DNA of 64,000 nt from contig NZ_BNBC01000002.1 of the NCBI RefSeq assembly GCF_014654675.1, positions 351,743 through 415,742 on the forward strand, read 5' to 3'. This document shows positions 33,123-40,771 of this stretch, piece after piece (position 1 is the first letter of the stretch; every line of letters starts with the position of its first letter). The stretch is from Streptomyces spiralis (GTDB taxonomy: Bacteria > Actinomycetota > Actinomycetes > Streptomycetales > Streptomycetaceae). The notes below the pieces were generated by a model. It made no database searches. It was not told the origin of the DNA and saw nothing but the letters and a program-made list of their open reading frames with translations. The position numbers and the translations under genes were made by a program.

Positions 33123-33473
33123 TCAGCGGAGCGTGTCCGCCCAGTTCGCCGGGACGCGTCCGGCCGGGCCCGGCACCGGCTGGTCGACGGGATGGGCCTG
33201 CGGGGGAGCGAGTTCGGGTCCTGAGTCGTACAGCTCCTGCGTGGCGTAGTTCCAGAACCAGCCCTCGCCCGGCTCGTAGCTGCGGATCACCGGATGACCG
33301 GTGGCCCGGTAGTGGGCGGTGGCGTGCCGGGCGGGCGAGTCGTCGCAGCAGCCGATGTGGCCGCAGGCGGCGCAGCGCCGCAGATGGAACCACCAGCCGC
33401 CGGCCGCGTCGCACTCCGCGCAGCCGCTGCCGCTCGGCGCCACGCCGGGGTCGATTCCGCTGTCGCTGCTCAT
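33123..33473 (-). CDS. UBP-type zinc finger protein
   Basis: 116 residues. A zinc-binding domain has Cys18/Cys21, Cys34/Cys37, Cys42/Cys43 and His50/His54/His60 in GCAECDAAGGWWFHLRRC and ARHATAHYRATGHPVIRSYEPGEGWFWNY, the bacterial version of the ubiquitin-protease zinc finger, which binds ubiquitin C-termini in eukaryotes. Ubiquitin is absent here, so the ligand is unknown. A Pro-rich tail ends the protein. It is translationally coupled (four-base overlap) to the histidine kinase and is the last gene of the operon. Confidence 0.9.
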   Translation of the reverse strand: MSSDSGIDPGVAPSGSGCAECDAAGGWWFHLRRCAACGHIGCCDDSPARHATAHYRATGHPVIRSYEPGEGWFWNYATQELYDSGPELAPPQAHPVDQPVPGPAGRVPANWADTLR

Positions 33474-34942
33474 GCCGGCTCCTCGGGGATCAGACTCGAT
33501 GATGTGTCGTCGTCGGCGGCGGTCAGCGGCAACAGCACCTGGAAACGCGTGTCGCCCGGCACCGACTCCACCCGCAGGGTGCCGTGGTGCTTGTTGACCA
33601 CGATCCGCCAGGAGATGTCCAGCCCCAGCCCGGTGCCCTCACCGACCGGTTTCGTGGTGAAGAACGGATCGAAGATGCGCCCGCGGATCTCCGGCGGGAT
33701 ACCGGGCCCGGTGTCCCGGAACTCGACCAGGAGCCGGTCGCCGTCGCGCGCCGTCCGCACCGTCAACGTGCCCTCACCGCCCACATCCTTGACGGCGGAG
33801 ACCGCGTTGTCGATCAGGTTGGTCCACACCTGGTTGAGCTCGGCCGGATACGCGGGGATCCTCGGCAGCGTACGGTCGTAGTCCTTGACCACCTCGATGT
33901 GCGGGCCGATCTTCGCGGACAGCATCAGCAGGGTGCTGTCGAGGAGTTCGTGCACGTCGGCGACCTGGTAGGGGGCGCGGTCCAGCTGGGAGTACTGCTT
34001 GGCGGCGTCCACCAGGTGGGAGATGCGGGTGGTGGAGTCCGCGATCTCGTCCATCAGCAGCTCGGTCTCCACCGTGTAGTTGAGCCACCCCACGGCGCCC
34101 GGCAGGATCTCCTCGTCGACCGCCACCGCGACCTCCTCCAGCCAGTCGACGTCGAGCCCGGCCTGCACGAAGGTGGGCGCGAGCTGCCAGGCCTGGCCGA
34201 TGCCGTGGTCCTCCAGCCAGTCGGTGAGGGCGTCCTCCCGGTCGGAGGCCTCCAGGGGGCTGAGCGACGGCGCCTTGGCGACCCGCTCGGCGGTGCGCTC
34301 CTGGATGTCGATGAGATTCGCCAACTGCTCGCGGGAGAAAGGGCCTTCGCTGATCACGGCGAGCTTGCGCCGCATCTTGGCCACCCGCTCCCGCAGCGTC
34401 TCCGTGGCCCGCACGGCCGCCGCCGCGGGGTTGTTGAGCTCGTGCGTGAGACCGGCGGACAGCGAGCCGAGCGCCAGCAGCCGCTCGTGCTGCTCGGTCA
34501 CCGCCTGGCTGCTCTTGTACCCGAAGAAGAGCCCCTCCAGCAGATGCACCGCCATCGGGAACCACTCCCGCATGACGCTCGCGAACGTGTCCGCGGGCAG
34601 CACGAAGAACCGCGTCGGCTCCGTGACGCGCATCGAGTTCTTGTACACCTGGCGCACCCGGTCGCCGACGTACGCCTGCGTGGCGCCCGCGTACACCCCG
34701 GGCTGCGAGGTCCGGGTGACCTCCACGTCGTCGCCGCCGATCCGGCGGGAGAGCACCACCGTGCCCTCGATCATCACGAAGAAGCAGGTGGCCGGCTCGC
34801 CCTCGGTGTAGACCGGGCCGGGCTCGAACCGCTCCACCCGTCCCGCGGCGCACAGCCGGCCGAGCTGCTCCGGCGACAGCTTCTCGAACAGGAACAGCGA
34901 ACCGATCTCCCTGGGGCTGCACGGCACCGGCTGCCCGCTCAT
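33470..34942 (-). CDS. Sensor histidine kinase with N-terminal cyclic-nucleotide-binding domain
   Basis: 490 residues, soluble. The cNMP-binding fold occupies residues ~12-130 (LFLFEKLSPEQLGRLCAAGRVERFEPGPVYTEGEP, CFFVMIEGTVVLSRRIG). The dimerisation/phosphoacceptor helix has His167 in GSLSAGLTHELNNPAAAAVRAT. The ATPase domain follows with the N box NQVWTNLIDNAVSAV, G1 RDTGPGIPPEIRG, F box FDPFFTTKP and G2 GEGTGLGLDISW. It lies between a REC-fused oxidoreductase and a UBP zinc finger with four-base overlaps at both ends, so its natural phosphoryl acceptor is probably the REC domain of that oxidoreductase (inference). The cNMP ligand is not proven. Confidence 0.92.
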   Translation of the reverse strand: MSGQPVPCSPREIGSLFLFEKLSPEQLGRLCAAGRVERFEPGPVYTEGEPATCFFVMIEGTVVLSRRIGGDDVEVTRTSQPGVYAGATQAYVGDRVRQVYKNSMRVTEPTRFFVLPADTFASVMREWFPMAVHLLEGLFFGYKSSQAVTEQHERLLALGSLSAGLTHELNNPAAAAVRATETLRERVAKMRRKLAVISEGPFSREQLANLIDIQERTAERVAKAPSLSPLEASDREDALTDWLEDHGIGQAWQLAPTFVQAGLDVDWLEEVAVAVDEEILPGAVGWLNYTVETELLMDEIADSTTRISHLVDAAKQYSQLDRAPYQVADVHELLDSTLLMLSAKIGPHIEVVKDYDRTLPRIPAYPAELNQVWTNLIDNAVSAVKDVGGEGTLTVRTARDGDRLLVEFRDTGPGIPPEIRGRIFDPFFTTKPVGEGTGLGLDISWRIVVNKHHGTLRVESVPGDTRFQVLLPLTAADDDTSSSLIPEEPA

Positions 34943-36615
34943 GACTGCTCCAGGTAGCGGTGGACCAGCATCACGGCCATGGCTCCCTCCCCGACGGCGG
35001 ACGCGACACGCTTGGCGGACTCCGCCCGCGCGTCGCCCGCCACGAACACACCGGGCACGTTGGTCTCCAGGTGGTACGGCGGCCGGTCCAGCTCCCAGCC
35101 CGCCGGCGGTCGCCCGTCGGCGGTCAGGTCAGGCCCGGCCAGGATGAAACCGCGCTCGTCGCGCAGCACGGCGTCGCCGAGCCAGTCGGTCAGCGGGGCG
35201 GCGCCGATGAACACGAACATCCACTGGGCGTCGACCTGGTGGGTGTCCCCGGTCACCGTGTGCCGCAGCGTCAGCCGCTCCAGATGCTCCGAGCCATGGG
35301 CCGCGTCCACGACCGTGTGGCTGCGCACGGAGATGTTCGGCGCCTCGTCGATCTGCTGGATCAGGTAGTACGACATCGACGCCGCCAGGTCGGGACCCCG
35401 CACCAGCAGCGTCACCGACTTCGCGCTCCGGGACAGGTACATCGCGGCCTGCCCCGCCGAGTTGGCGCCGCCGACGATGTACACGTCCTGCCCCTGGCAG
35501 GAGGCCGCCTCCGTCAGCGCCGAGCCGTAGAACACGCCGCAGCCGGTGAGATCCGTGCAGCCCTGGGCGTCCAGCTGCCGGTACTGCACCCCGGTCGCCA
35601 GGATCACGCTGTGCGCGGCGATCGCCGACCCGTCGGCGAACCGGACGATCCGGGCGGCGCCGTTGACCTCGAGTCCGGTCACCTCTCGCGCGGTCAGGAT
35701 CTCGGCGCCGAACCGGGCGGCCTGCCGCCGCGCCCGGCCGGTGAGCTGGGCACCGGAGACACCGTCGGGGAAACCCAGGTAGTTCTCGATCCGGGAGCTC
35801 TGCCCGGCCTGCCCGCCGGTCGCCGACCGCTCCACCAGCACCGTGCGCAGCCCCTCCGACGCCCCGTACACCGCCGCGCCGAGCCCGGCCGGGCCGCCGC
35901 CGATCACGACGAGGTCGTAGAAGTCGGCCGCCGGTGTCGTGGCCAGTCCCACCCGGGCCGCGAGCTCGGGCGCCTCCGGCTCCACCAGCGGCGTGCCGTC
36001 CGGGGTGACCACCAGCGGCAGCCGCCGTCCGTCCTGCCCGGCCGCCCTCAGCAGCCGCTGCCCCTCGGGCTCGTCGGAGGAGTACCAGCGGTAGGGCACC
36101 TGGTTGCGCGCCAGGAACTCCCTGACCTCCGACGACCGCGCCGACCAGCGGTGCCCGACCACCTTCGTGCTGGGCACGGGCCGGTGGTCGCTGGTGCGCC
36201 ACGCCCGGAGCAGGTCGTCCAGGACCGGGTACAGCTTCTCCTCGGGCGGATCCCACGGCTTGAGCAGGTAGTGGTCCAGGTCGACCACGTTGATCGCGTC
36301 GATCGCCGCGTTGGTGTCGGCGTAGGCGGTCAGCAGCACCCGGCGCGCCCCCGGGTACACGTCCAGGGCCTGTTCCAGGAACTCGATGCCGTTCATCCGC
36401 GGCATGCGGTAGTCGGCGAGGATCACCGCGACGAGGTCGCCGCGCAGTTTCAGTTCGCGCAGCGCGTCGAGCGCGGACTCGCCGGACTCCGCGCGCACGA
36501 TCCGGTACGACTCGCCGTAGCGCCGCCTGAGGTCACGGGCGACGGCACGGGAGACCCCCGGATCGTCGTCAACGGTCATGATGACGGTCCGCGCAGCCTC
36601 CGCGGCCTGTGCCAT
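34939..36615 (-). CDS. REC-domain fused FAD/NAD(P) oxidoreductase (thioredoxin reductase-like)
   Basis: 558 residues. The N-terminal receiver domain (TVIMTVDDDPGVSRAVARDL ... Asp68 in ILADYRMPRMNG ... LLKPWDPPEEKLYP) is followed by a ~80-residue thioredoxin-like insert (VVGHRWSARSSEVREFLARNQVPYRWYSSDEPEG). A two-dinucleotide flavin reductase comes next, with FAD motif VVIGGGPAGLGAAVYG, NAD(P) motif YIVGGANSAGQAAMYLS and FAD C-terminal motif GVFVAGDARAESAKRVASAVGEGAMAV. The CxxC of true thioredoxin reductases is missing (GCGVFYGSALTEAAS at that place), so it cannot use the classic dithiol route. The ATG at 36615 is preceded by GGGAG. It is first in the operon. Confidence 0.92.
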   Translation of the reverse strand: MAQAAEAARTVIMTVDDDPGVSRAVARDLRRRYGESYRIVRAESGESALDALRELKLRGDLVAVILADYRMPRMNGIEFLEQALDVYPGARRVLLTAYADTNAAIDAINVVDLDHYLLKPWDPPEEKLYPVLDDLLRAWRTSDHRPVPSTKVVGHRWSARSSEVREFLARNQVPYRWYSSDEPEGQRLLRAAGQDGRRLPLVVTPDGTPLVEPEAPELAARVGLATTPAADFYDLVVIGGGPAGLGAAVYGASEGLRTVLVERSATGGQAGQSSRIENYLGFPDGVSGAQLTGRARRQAARFGAEILTAREVTGLEVNGAARIVRFADGSAIAAHSVILATGVQYRQLDAQGCTDLTGCGVFYGSALTEAASCQGQDVYIVGGANSAGQAAMYLSRSAKSVTLLVRGPDLAASMSYYLIQQIDEAPNISVRSHTVVDAAHGSEHLERLTLRHTVTGDTHQVDAQWMFVFIGAAPLTDWLGDAVLRDERGFILAGPDLTADGRPPAGWELDRPPYHLETNVPGVFVAGDARAESAKRVASAVGEGAMAVMLVHRYLEQS

Positions 36616-36830
36616 GTGTCTCCCACCCCGGGCGGTCGGATCGGCGGCACGGTGTGGCTCCGGGTGCGTCACCGCGCCGACTCCCGCCCATCGTATGTTC
36701 GATCGTCCCGCTTCGCTCGGGTATGAGGGAGACGGCGGGGGGACGGCCGTCGGCCCGCCGCGGGATGGTGTGCGCGCAGTGGGGAAGACTGGGGCTCACG
36801 GACTGGCACCGACACAGGAAGGTGGGCGGC

Positions 36831-37703
36831 ATGACGCGGCCGATCACGGCAGGGGTGGACGGTTCGGAGGAGAGCCTCGCCGCGCTGGCGTGGGCGGGCC
36901 GGGAGGCCGAGCGCCGCCGGCTGCCGCTGCGGGTGGTGCACGCCTGGCGTTTCGAGGTGCACGACGCCTTCGACCTGGGGGACCGGGACGCGCAGCAGCA
37001 GTTGGTGCGCGACGCCGCGGCCGAGGCGCTCCGCGACCTCACCGAGCGCCACCCGGACCTCAAGGTGACCACGGACGTCGTGGAGGACAGCGCCGCCCGG
37101 GCACTGGCCGCCGCGGCGGCGGACGCCGAGATGCTCGTGCTCGGCTCGCGCGGACGCGGCGCCCTGATCGGGTTCCTCCTCGGATCCGTGGGCCGGCAGG
37201 TGATCGCCGAGGCCGTACGGCCCGTCGTCCTGGTGCGCGCGGGGGACGAACCCGCCGCCGAGGCCGCCGGACGGGAGGTCGTGGTCGGCCAGCACGGCAC
37301 CCCCGAGGACAGCGCCGAGGCCCTGCGGTTCGCCTTCGAGACGGCCGTCGCGCGGGGCGCCACCGTCCGCGCGGTACGTGCCTGGACCCTGCCGCCGGTG
37401 TTCGGCTACAGCCCCGGCTCGCTGAAGCTGCTCGACGAGGCCGGCGGCCTGGAACCGTACGAGGCGAAGGGGCTGGCCGACGCGCTGCGGCCGTGGCGGG
37501 AGCGCTTCCCGGACGTCCCCGTCGTCGAGCAGGTGGAGATGGGCAGCGCGGGGCAGGTGCTGCTGTCCGTGGCCGGACGCGCCCAGCTGGTGGTCGTGGG
37601 CCGCCGCGCCCGCCGGACCGCGGTCGGCGCGCGGATCGGCTCCGTCGCGCACGGCGTGCTGCACCACGCAGACTGCCCGGTCGCGGTCGTCCCGCCCGCC
37701 TGA
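36831..37703 (+). CDS. Universal stress protein, tandem UspA domains
   Basis: 290 residues with two UspA domains. The first begins PITAGVDGSEESLAALAWAGREAERR and ends GSRGRGALIGFLLGSVGRQVIAEAVRPVVLVR, carrying the G-x2-G-x9-GS ATP-binding motif. The second is divergent in its first strand and ends VVVGRRARRTAVGARIGSVAHGVLHHADCPVAVV. Actinobacterial two-domain USPs bind ATP and respond to hypoxia or redox stress. The gene is divergent from the redox-signalling operon, with a 215-bp shared region containing GGGTAT (36719-36724), a SigB-like -10. The ATG at 36831 has AGGAAGGTGG upstream. It converges with the DUF4032 gene, four bp away. Confidence 0.9.
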   Translation: MTRPITAGVDGSEESLAALAWAGREAERRRLPLRVVHAWRFEVHDAFDLGDRDAQQQLVRDAAAEALRDLTERHPDLKVTTDVVEDSAARALAAAAADAEMLVLGSRGRGALIGFLLGSVGRQVIAEAVRPVVLVRAGDEPAAEAAGREVVVGQHGTPEDSAEALRFAFETAVARGATVRAVRAWTLPPVFGYSPGSLKLLDEAGGLEPYEAKGLADALRPWRERFPDVPVVEQVEMGSAGQVLLSVAGRAQLVVVGRRARRTAVGARIGSVAHGVLHHADCPVAVVPPA

Positions 37704-37707
37704 GCCC

Positions 37708-38943
37708 TCACTCCGGCGGCGCCGGCTCCAGCGTCGCGCGCGCCTTCGGCAGGATGTTCCTGACGTAGTCGGCGACGGCCGTGTCCAGGCCGATGTCGTG
37801 CTGGGCCCGCTCGGACAGGTACCAGCGGTGCTCCAGCAGCTGGTGGTACAGCTCGGCCGGGTCCATGGTGGCGCGCAGCTCGCGCGGCACCGCCCGCACG
37901 GTGGGCCGGAACACCTCCCGCACCCAGCGGTGCGCCAGCACCTCCGGGCGGGCCGCCAGGGGGTCGCCCGGGGCGTAGTCGTCCTGGGTGGCCATCCAGC
38001 TCTCCAGGTCGGTCAGCAGCCGCCGGGCCTGGTTCTCCTCGGTGTCCAGGCCGGTCAGGCGCAGCAGCTGCCGCTGGTGGTGGCCGGCGTCGACGACCTT
38101 GGGCACGAAGGTGACCGTGGAGCCGTTCGAGGCGTGCTCGATCTGCATCTCGGCGACGTCGAAACCGAGGTCGTTGAGCCGTCGTATCCGGCGCTCGATG
38201 TAGTGGTACTTGCCCGCCGGGTAGACCGAGGTGCGGGTCAGCTCCTCCCACAGCCCGCGGTAGCGGTCGCAGATCTCCGTGCCGAACTCCACCGGGTCCA
38301 CCGAGGGGTGCAGCGCGCCGGAGGCCTCCAGATCGAGCAGCTCGCCGCTGATGTTCACCCGGGCGAGATCCACGTCGTACTCCCGCTGCCCGGTGCTCAG
38401 CCGCGGGTGCAGCTCGCCGGTCTCGGCGTCGACGAGATAGGCGGCGTACGCGCCCGCGTCGCGCCGGAAGAGCGTGTTGGACAGCGAGCAGTCGCCCCAG
38501 GCGAAACCGGCCAGGTGCAGCCGCACCAGCAGCACGGCCAGGGCGTCCATCAGCCGGTGCATGGTGGCCGGGCGCAGCGTCGTCTCGAACATCGACCGGT
38601 ACGGCATCGAGCCGCCCAGGTGCCGGGTGACCAGCACCGGCTCCAGCGAGGCGCCCGCCCGGTCGGTGCGGCCGGTGACCACGGCGAGCGGGTCCACCGC
38701 GGGGATGGACAGCCGGTCCAGGTCGCGCAGCAGCTCGTACTCGCGCAGGGCGGGCCGTTCGGCCAGCTCCTTGACGGCGATCACCTCGTCGCCGGCCCGG
38801 GCGTAGCGCACCACGTGCCGGGAGATGCCGCGCGGCAGCGGCACGAGGTACTCCTCGGGCCACTCCTCGAGTGGTGTGTCCCACGGCAGTTCGAGCAGGA
38901 GCGCGGGATGCTCCGGGTTGGTGGCGCTGATCTGCAAGGCCAT
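37708..38943 (-). CDS. DUF4032 domain protein with kinase-like fold
   Basis: 411 residues. The N-terminal half resembles lipopolysaccharide/aminoglycoside-type kinases: VVRYARAGDEVIAVKELAERPALREYELLRDL (with a Lys equivalent to VAIK), VLVTRHLGGSMPYRSMF and the catalytic-loop-like HLAGFAWGDCSLSNTLFRRDAGAYAAYLVDAETGEL. The C-terminal DUF4032 part (AGKYHYIERRIRRLNDLGFDVAEMQI, EVLAHRWVREVFRPTVRAVP, HRWYLSERAQHDIGLDTAVADYV) is characteristic of actinobacteria. Function is unknown; the GDCSLSN and DAETGE residues suggest phosphotransfer is possible. It may share a transcript with the MBL hydrolase upstream of it (10-bp gap). Confidence 0.87.
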   Translation of the reverse strand: MALQISATNPEHPALLLELPWDTPLEEWPEEYLVPLPRGISRHVVRYARAGDEVIAVKELAERPALREYELLRDLDRLSIPAVDPLAVVTGRTDRAGASLEPVLVTRHLGGSMPYRSMFETTLRPATMHRLMDALAVLLVRLHLAGFAWGDCSLSNTLFRRDAGAYAAYLVDAETGELHPRLSTGQREYDVDLARVNISGELLDLEASGALHPSVDPVEFGTEICDRYRGLWEELTRTSVYPAGKYHYIERRIRRLNDLGFDVAEMQIEHASNGSTVTFVPKVVDAGHHQRQLLRLTGLDTEENQARRLLTDLESWMATQDDYAPGDPLAARPEVLAHRWVREVFRPTVRAVPRELRATMDPAELYHQLLEHRWYLSERAQHDIGLDTAVADYVRNILPKARATLEPAPPE

Positions 38944-38953
38944 GGCGGAGAGC

Positions 38954-39700
38954 TTAGAGCGCGTGTTCCCGTGCCCGCCGCGCGGCCTGCCCGACCGGTC
39001 CGCGGTGCACGGGCCCGTGGCCGGGCAGCAGCACGTCCGCGGGGAGGTCCTCGAGGATGTCCAGCGAGGCCAGTGCCCGGGCGCGTTCGTGGTGGAACAT
39101 GTCGGGCAGCAGCTGCGGGCCCCGGATCCGGGAGGTGGGGTGGCCGCTCACCAGGGCGTCGCCGGAGATCAGCACGCCCGCGTCCGGCAGGTGGAAGGAG
39201 GTGTGGCCGCGGGTGTGGCCCGGTGTGTGCACGGGCACGGGCCGCCCCGGCAGGTCCAGCGCGCCCGCCGCCGGGAACGGCTCCGGCGCGGCCACCGGCA
39301 GATGCGCGGTGCCGCCGACGCGGAGCGAGTGCACCGCCCACGGCAGCACGCCCGGCCGCCAGCCGTTGCGCAGCACCGTGCCGACGGTCACCTGGTGCAG
39401 GAAGTCCCGCCGGGCGTGCGGCACTTCGGCCTCGTGCAGCTGGACGGGGGTGCCGTAGGTGGCGCGCAGGAACTCGGCGGAGCCCAGGTGGTCGTTGTGC
39501 GCGTGCGTGATCAGCACGGCGGCCACCGCCTGCGGTGAACTGCCCACCGCGGCGAGCGAGTCGAGGAGCTGCTCCCGGTCGCCGGGGTAGCCGGTGTCGA
39601 TCAGTGTGACCGCGTCGCCCTCGGTGAGGATCACCCAGTTGGTGTTGCTGCCGTGCACCAGATAGGTGCCGTCGGCGACCTGCTGCACGTCCGCCCGCAT
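38954..39700 (-). CDS. MBL-fold metallo-hydrolase
   Basis: 248 residues with a metallo-beta-lactamase fold. The metal site is AAVLITHAHNDHLGSAEFL (HxHxDH), VPVHTPGHTRGHTSFHLP provides the next His, GVLISGDALVSGHP the bridging Asp, and LLPGHGPVHRG the last His. The group includes glyoxalase II-like and lactonase-like enzymes; no specific substrate can be assigned. The ATG at 39700 (MRADVQQVADGTYLVHG) has GGGGAG close upstream; an ATG at 39715 adds five residues. It lies directly before the DUF4032 gene on the same strand (10-bp gap). Confidence 0.88.
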   Translation of the reverse strand: MRADVQQVADGTYLVHGSNTNWVILTEGDAVTLIDTGYPGDREQLLDSLAAVGSSPQAVAAVLITHAHNDHLGSAEFLRATYGTPVQLHEAEVPHARRDFLHQVTVGTVLRNGWRPGVLPWAVHSLRVGGTAHLPVAAPEPFPAAGALDLPGRPVPVHTPGHTRGHTSFHLPDAGVLISGDALVSGHPTSRIRGPQLLPDMFHHERARALASLDILEDLPADVLLPGHGPVHRGPVGQAARRAREHAL

Positions 39701-39788
39701 CGATCTCCCCGACATCCTCTGTTGGCTGCCCGACGGGGACAGCAAACCAGACCGGACGGGGACTCGGCACGGCGGGGAGTGCCGAGCC

Positions 39789-39925
39789 TCAGTCGGCGGT
39801 GGCGAGGAACTGGGTGACGGCCAGTGCCGCGTACAAGGGGTCGGCGGTGACGAGCTCTCGGTGGGTGCCCACCACGCCGTACGGTGCCGGCGTCCATGAC
39901 CACGTTCCTCGTCGGAAGGTCGCGC
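39789..39925 (-). pseudogene. 3' remnant of an ABC transporter ATP-binding gene
   Basis: On the minus strand NVVMDAGT is read in one frame and [31 protein letters not shown] in the next, separated by a one-base shift near 39865. This is the characteristic C-terminal end of multidrug-type ABC ATPases (VVMDAGxVxxxGTHxELxxxxPLYxxL). No Walker motifs remain: only about 40 codons are left between the AlkB-like and MBL genes. It is a decay relic, not a functional gene. Confidence 0.65.
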
Positions 39926-39987
39926 GGCCGCGGCGGCCGGATCTGACACGGGCTGGTCGTCCTGCCGTGGGCCGGCCTCAGCACCTC

Positions 39988-40620
39988 TCAGCGCACCCCC
40001 GCCGGGCGGAACTGGATGCTGATGCGGGGTTCCGTGGCCCGGGTGCTCTTGGGCACGCAGTGCTCCCAGGTGCGCTGGCAGGAGCCGCCCATGACGATCA
40101 GGTCGCCGTGGCCGAGCGGGCGCCGGACGGTGGCGCCGCCGCCTCCCGCAGGACGCAGCAGCAGGTCCCGGGGCGCGCCGACGGAGAGGATCGCGACCAT
40201 CGTGTCCTCGCGCGCGCCGCGCCCGATCCGGTCGCCGTGCCAGGCGACGCTGTCCCGGCCGTCGCGGTAGTAGCAGAGCCCGGCCGTGGTGAACGGCTCG
40301 CCCAGCTCGTGGCCGTAGTGCCCGGAGAGGGCGTCGCGGGCCTCGGTGAGCACCGGGTGGGGGAGCGGATCGTCCGCGCCGTAGAAGGCGAGCAGACGGG
40401 GTACGGCCACGACGTTGTCGTACATCGTGCGGCGCTCCGCGCGCCAGGGCACCTCGGCGGCGAGCTGTTCGAAGAGGTCGTCGGCGCCTTCGAGCCACCC
40501 GGGCAGCAGGTCGATCCAGGCGCCGCGGCCGAGATCGGTGCGGCGCAGTCCGTCGAGCGGGCCGAGCCGGAGATCGTCGGCCTGGTCGAAGAGGGAGCCC
40601 TGGAGGTGGTGCCCGGTCAT
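39988..40620 (-). CDS. AlkB-like alpha-ketoglutarate-dependent dioxygenase
   Basis: 210 residues of the 2OG-Fe(II) oxygenase fold. The iron ligands are His and Asp in DSVAWHGDRIGRGA and His in QRTWEHCVPKSTR; Arg in EPRISIQFRPAG would bind 2-oxoglutarate. LCYYRDGRDSVAWHGD matches the AlkB group, which removes alkyl groups from DNA or RNA bases by oxidation, releasing formaldehyde. No Ada or other alkylation-repair gene is nearby. The start ATG at 40620 (MTGHHLQGSLFDQADDLRL) is typical of Streptomyces homologues. It is divergent from the flavoprotein gene, with the tandem palindromes between. Confidence 0.9.
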   Translation of the reverse strand: MTGHHLQGSLFDQADDLRLGPLDGLRRTDLGRGAWIDLLPGWLEGADDLFEQLAAEVPWRAERRTMYDNVVAVPRLLAFYGADDPLPHPVLTEARDALSGHYGHELGEPFTTAGLCYYRDGRDSVAWHGDRIGRGAREDTMVAILSVGAPRDLLLRPAGGGGATVRRPLGHGDLIVMGGSCQRTWEHCVPKSTRATEPRISIQFRPAGVR

Positions 40621-40693
40621 GGCTCCAGCGTACAACGTAATCGAAAATCTGTTCCTATTGGCTGGTCCGAAGGCGGGCGGTCGACCCCTGTTT

Positions 40694-40727
40694 GATACAG
40701 CGCTGTATCGGATACATTCGCGTATCG
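40694..40727. promoter_or_regulatory. Tandem palindromic operator (two 17-bp units), TetR-type
   Basis: GATACAGCGCTGTATC-G (40694-40710), a perfect 16-bp palindrome, is followed without gap by GATACATTCGCGTATC-G (40711-40727), a closely related imperfect one. GATAC/GTATC half-sites with this spacing are typical of TetR-family operators. They lie 45 bp before the flavoprotein start. No TetR gene is present in the window's vicinity, so the regulator is encoded elsewhere. Confidence 0.7.
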
Positions 40728-40771
40728 AAAACGGGTCGGACACGTTGGACCGGAGAAAGGGATCGGACGCC

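Noticed and set aside
34939..36615. Annotation as thioredoxin reductase
   Set aside because: The CxxC active site is absent at the expected position (GCGVFYGSALTEAAS), so the name would imply a chemistry the protein cannot perform by the known route.
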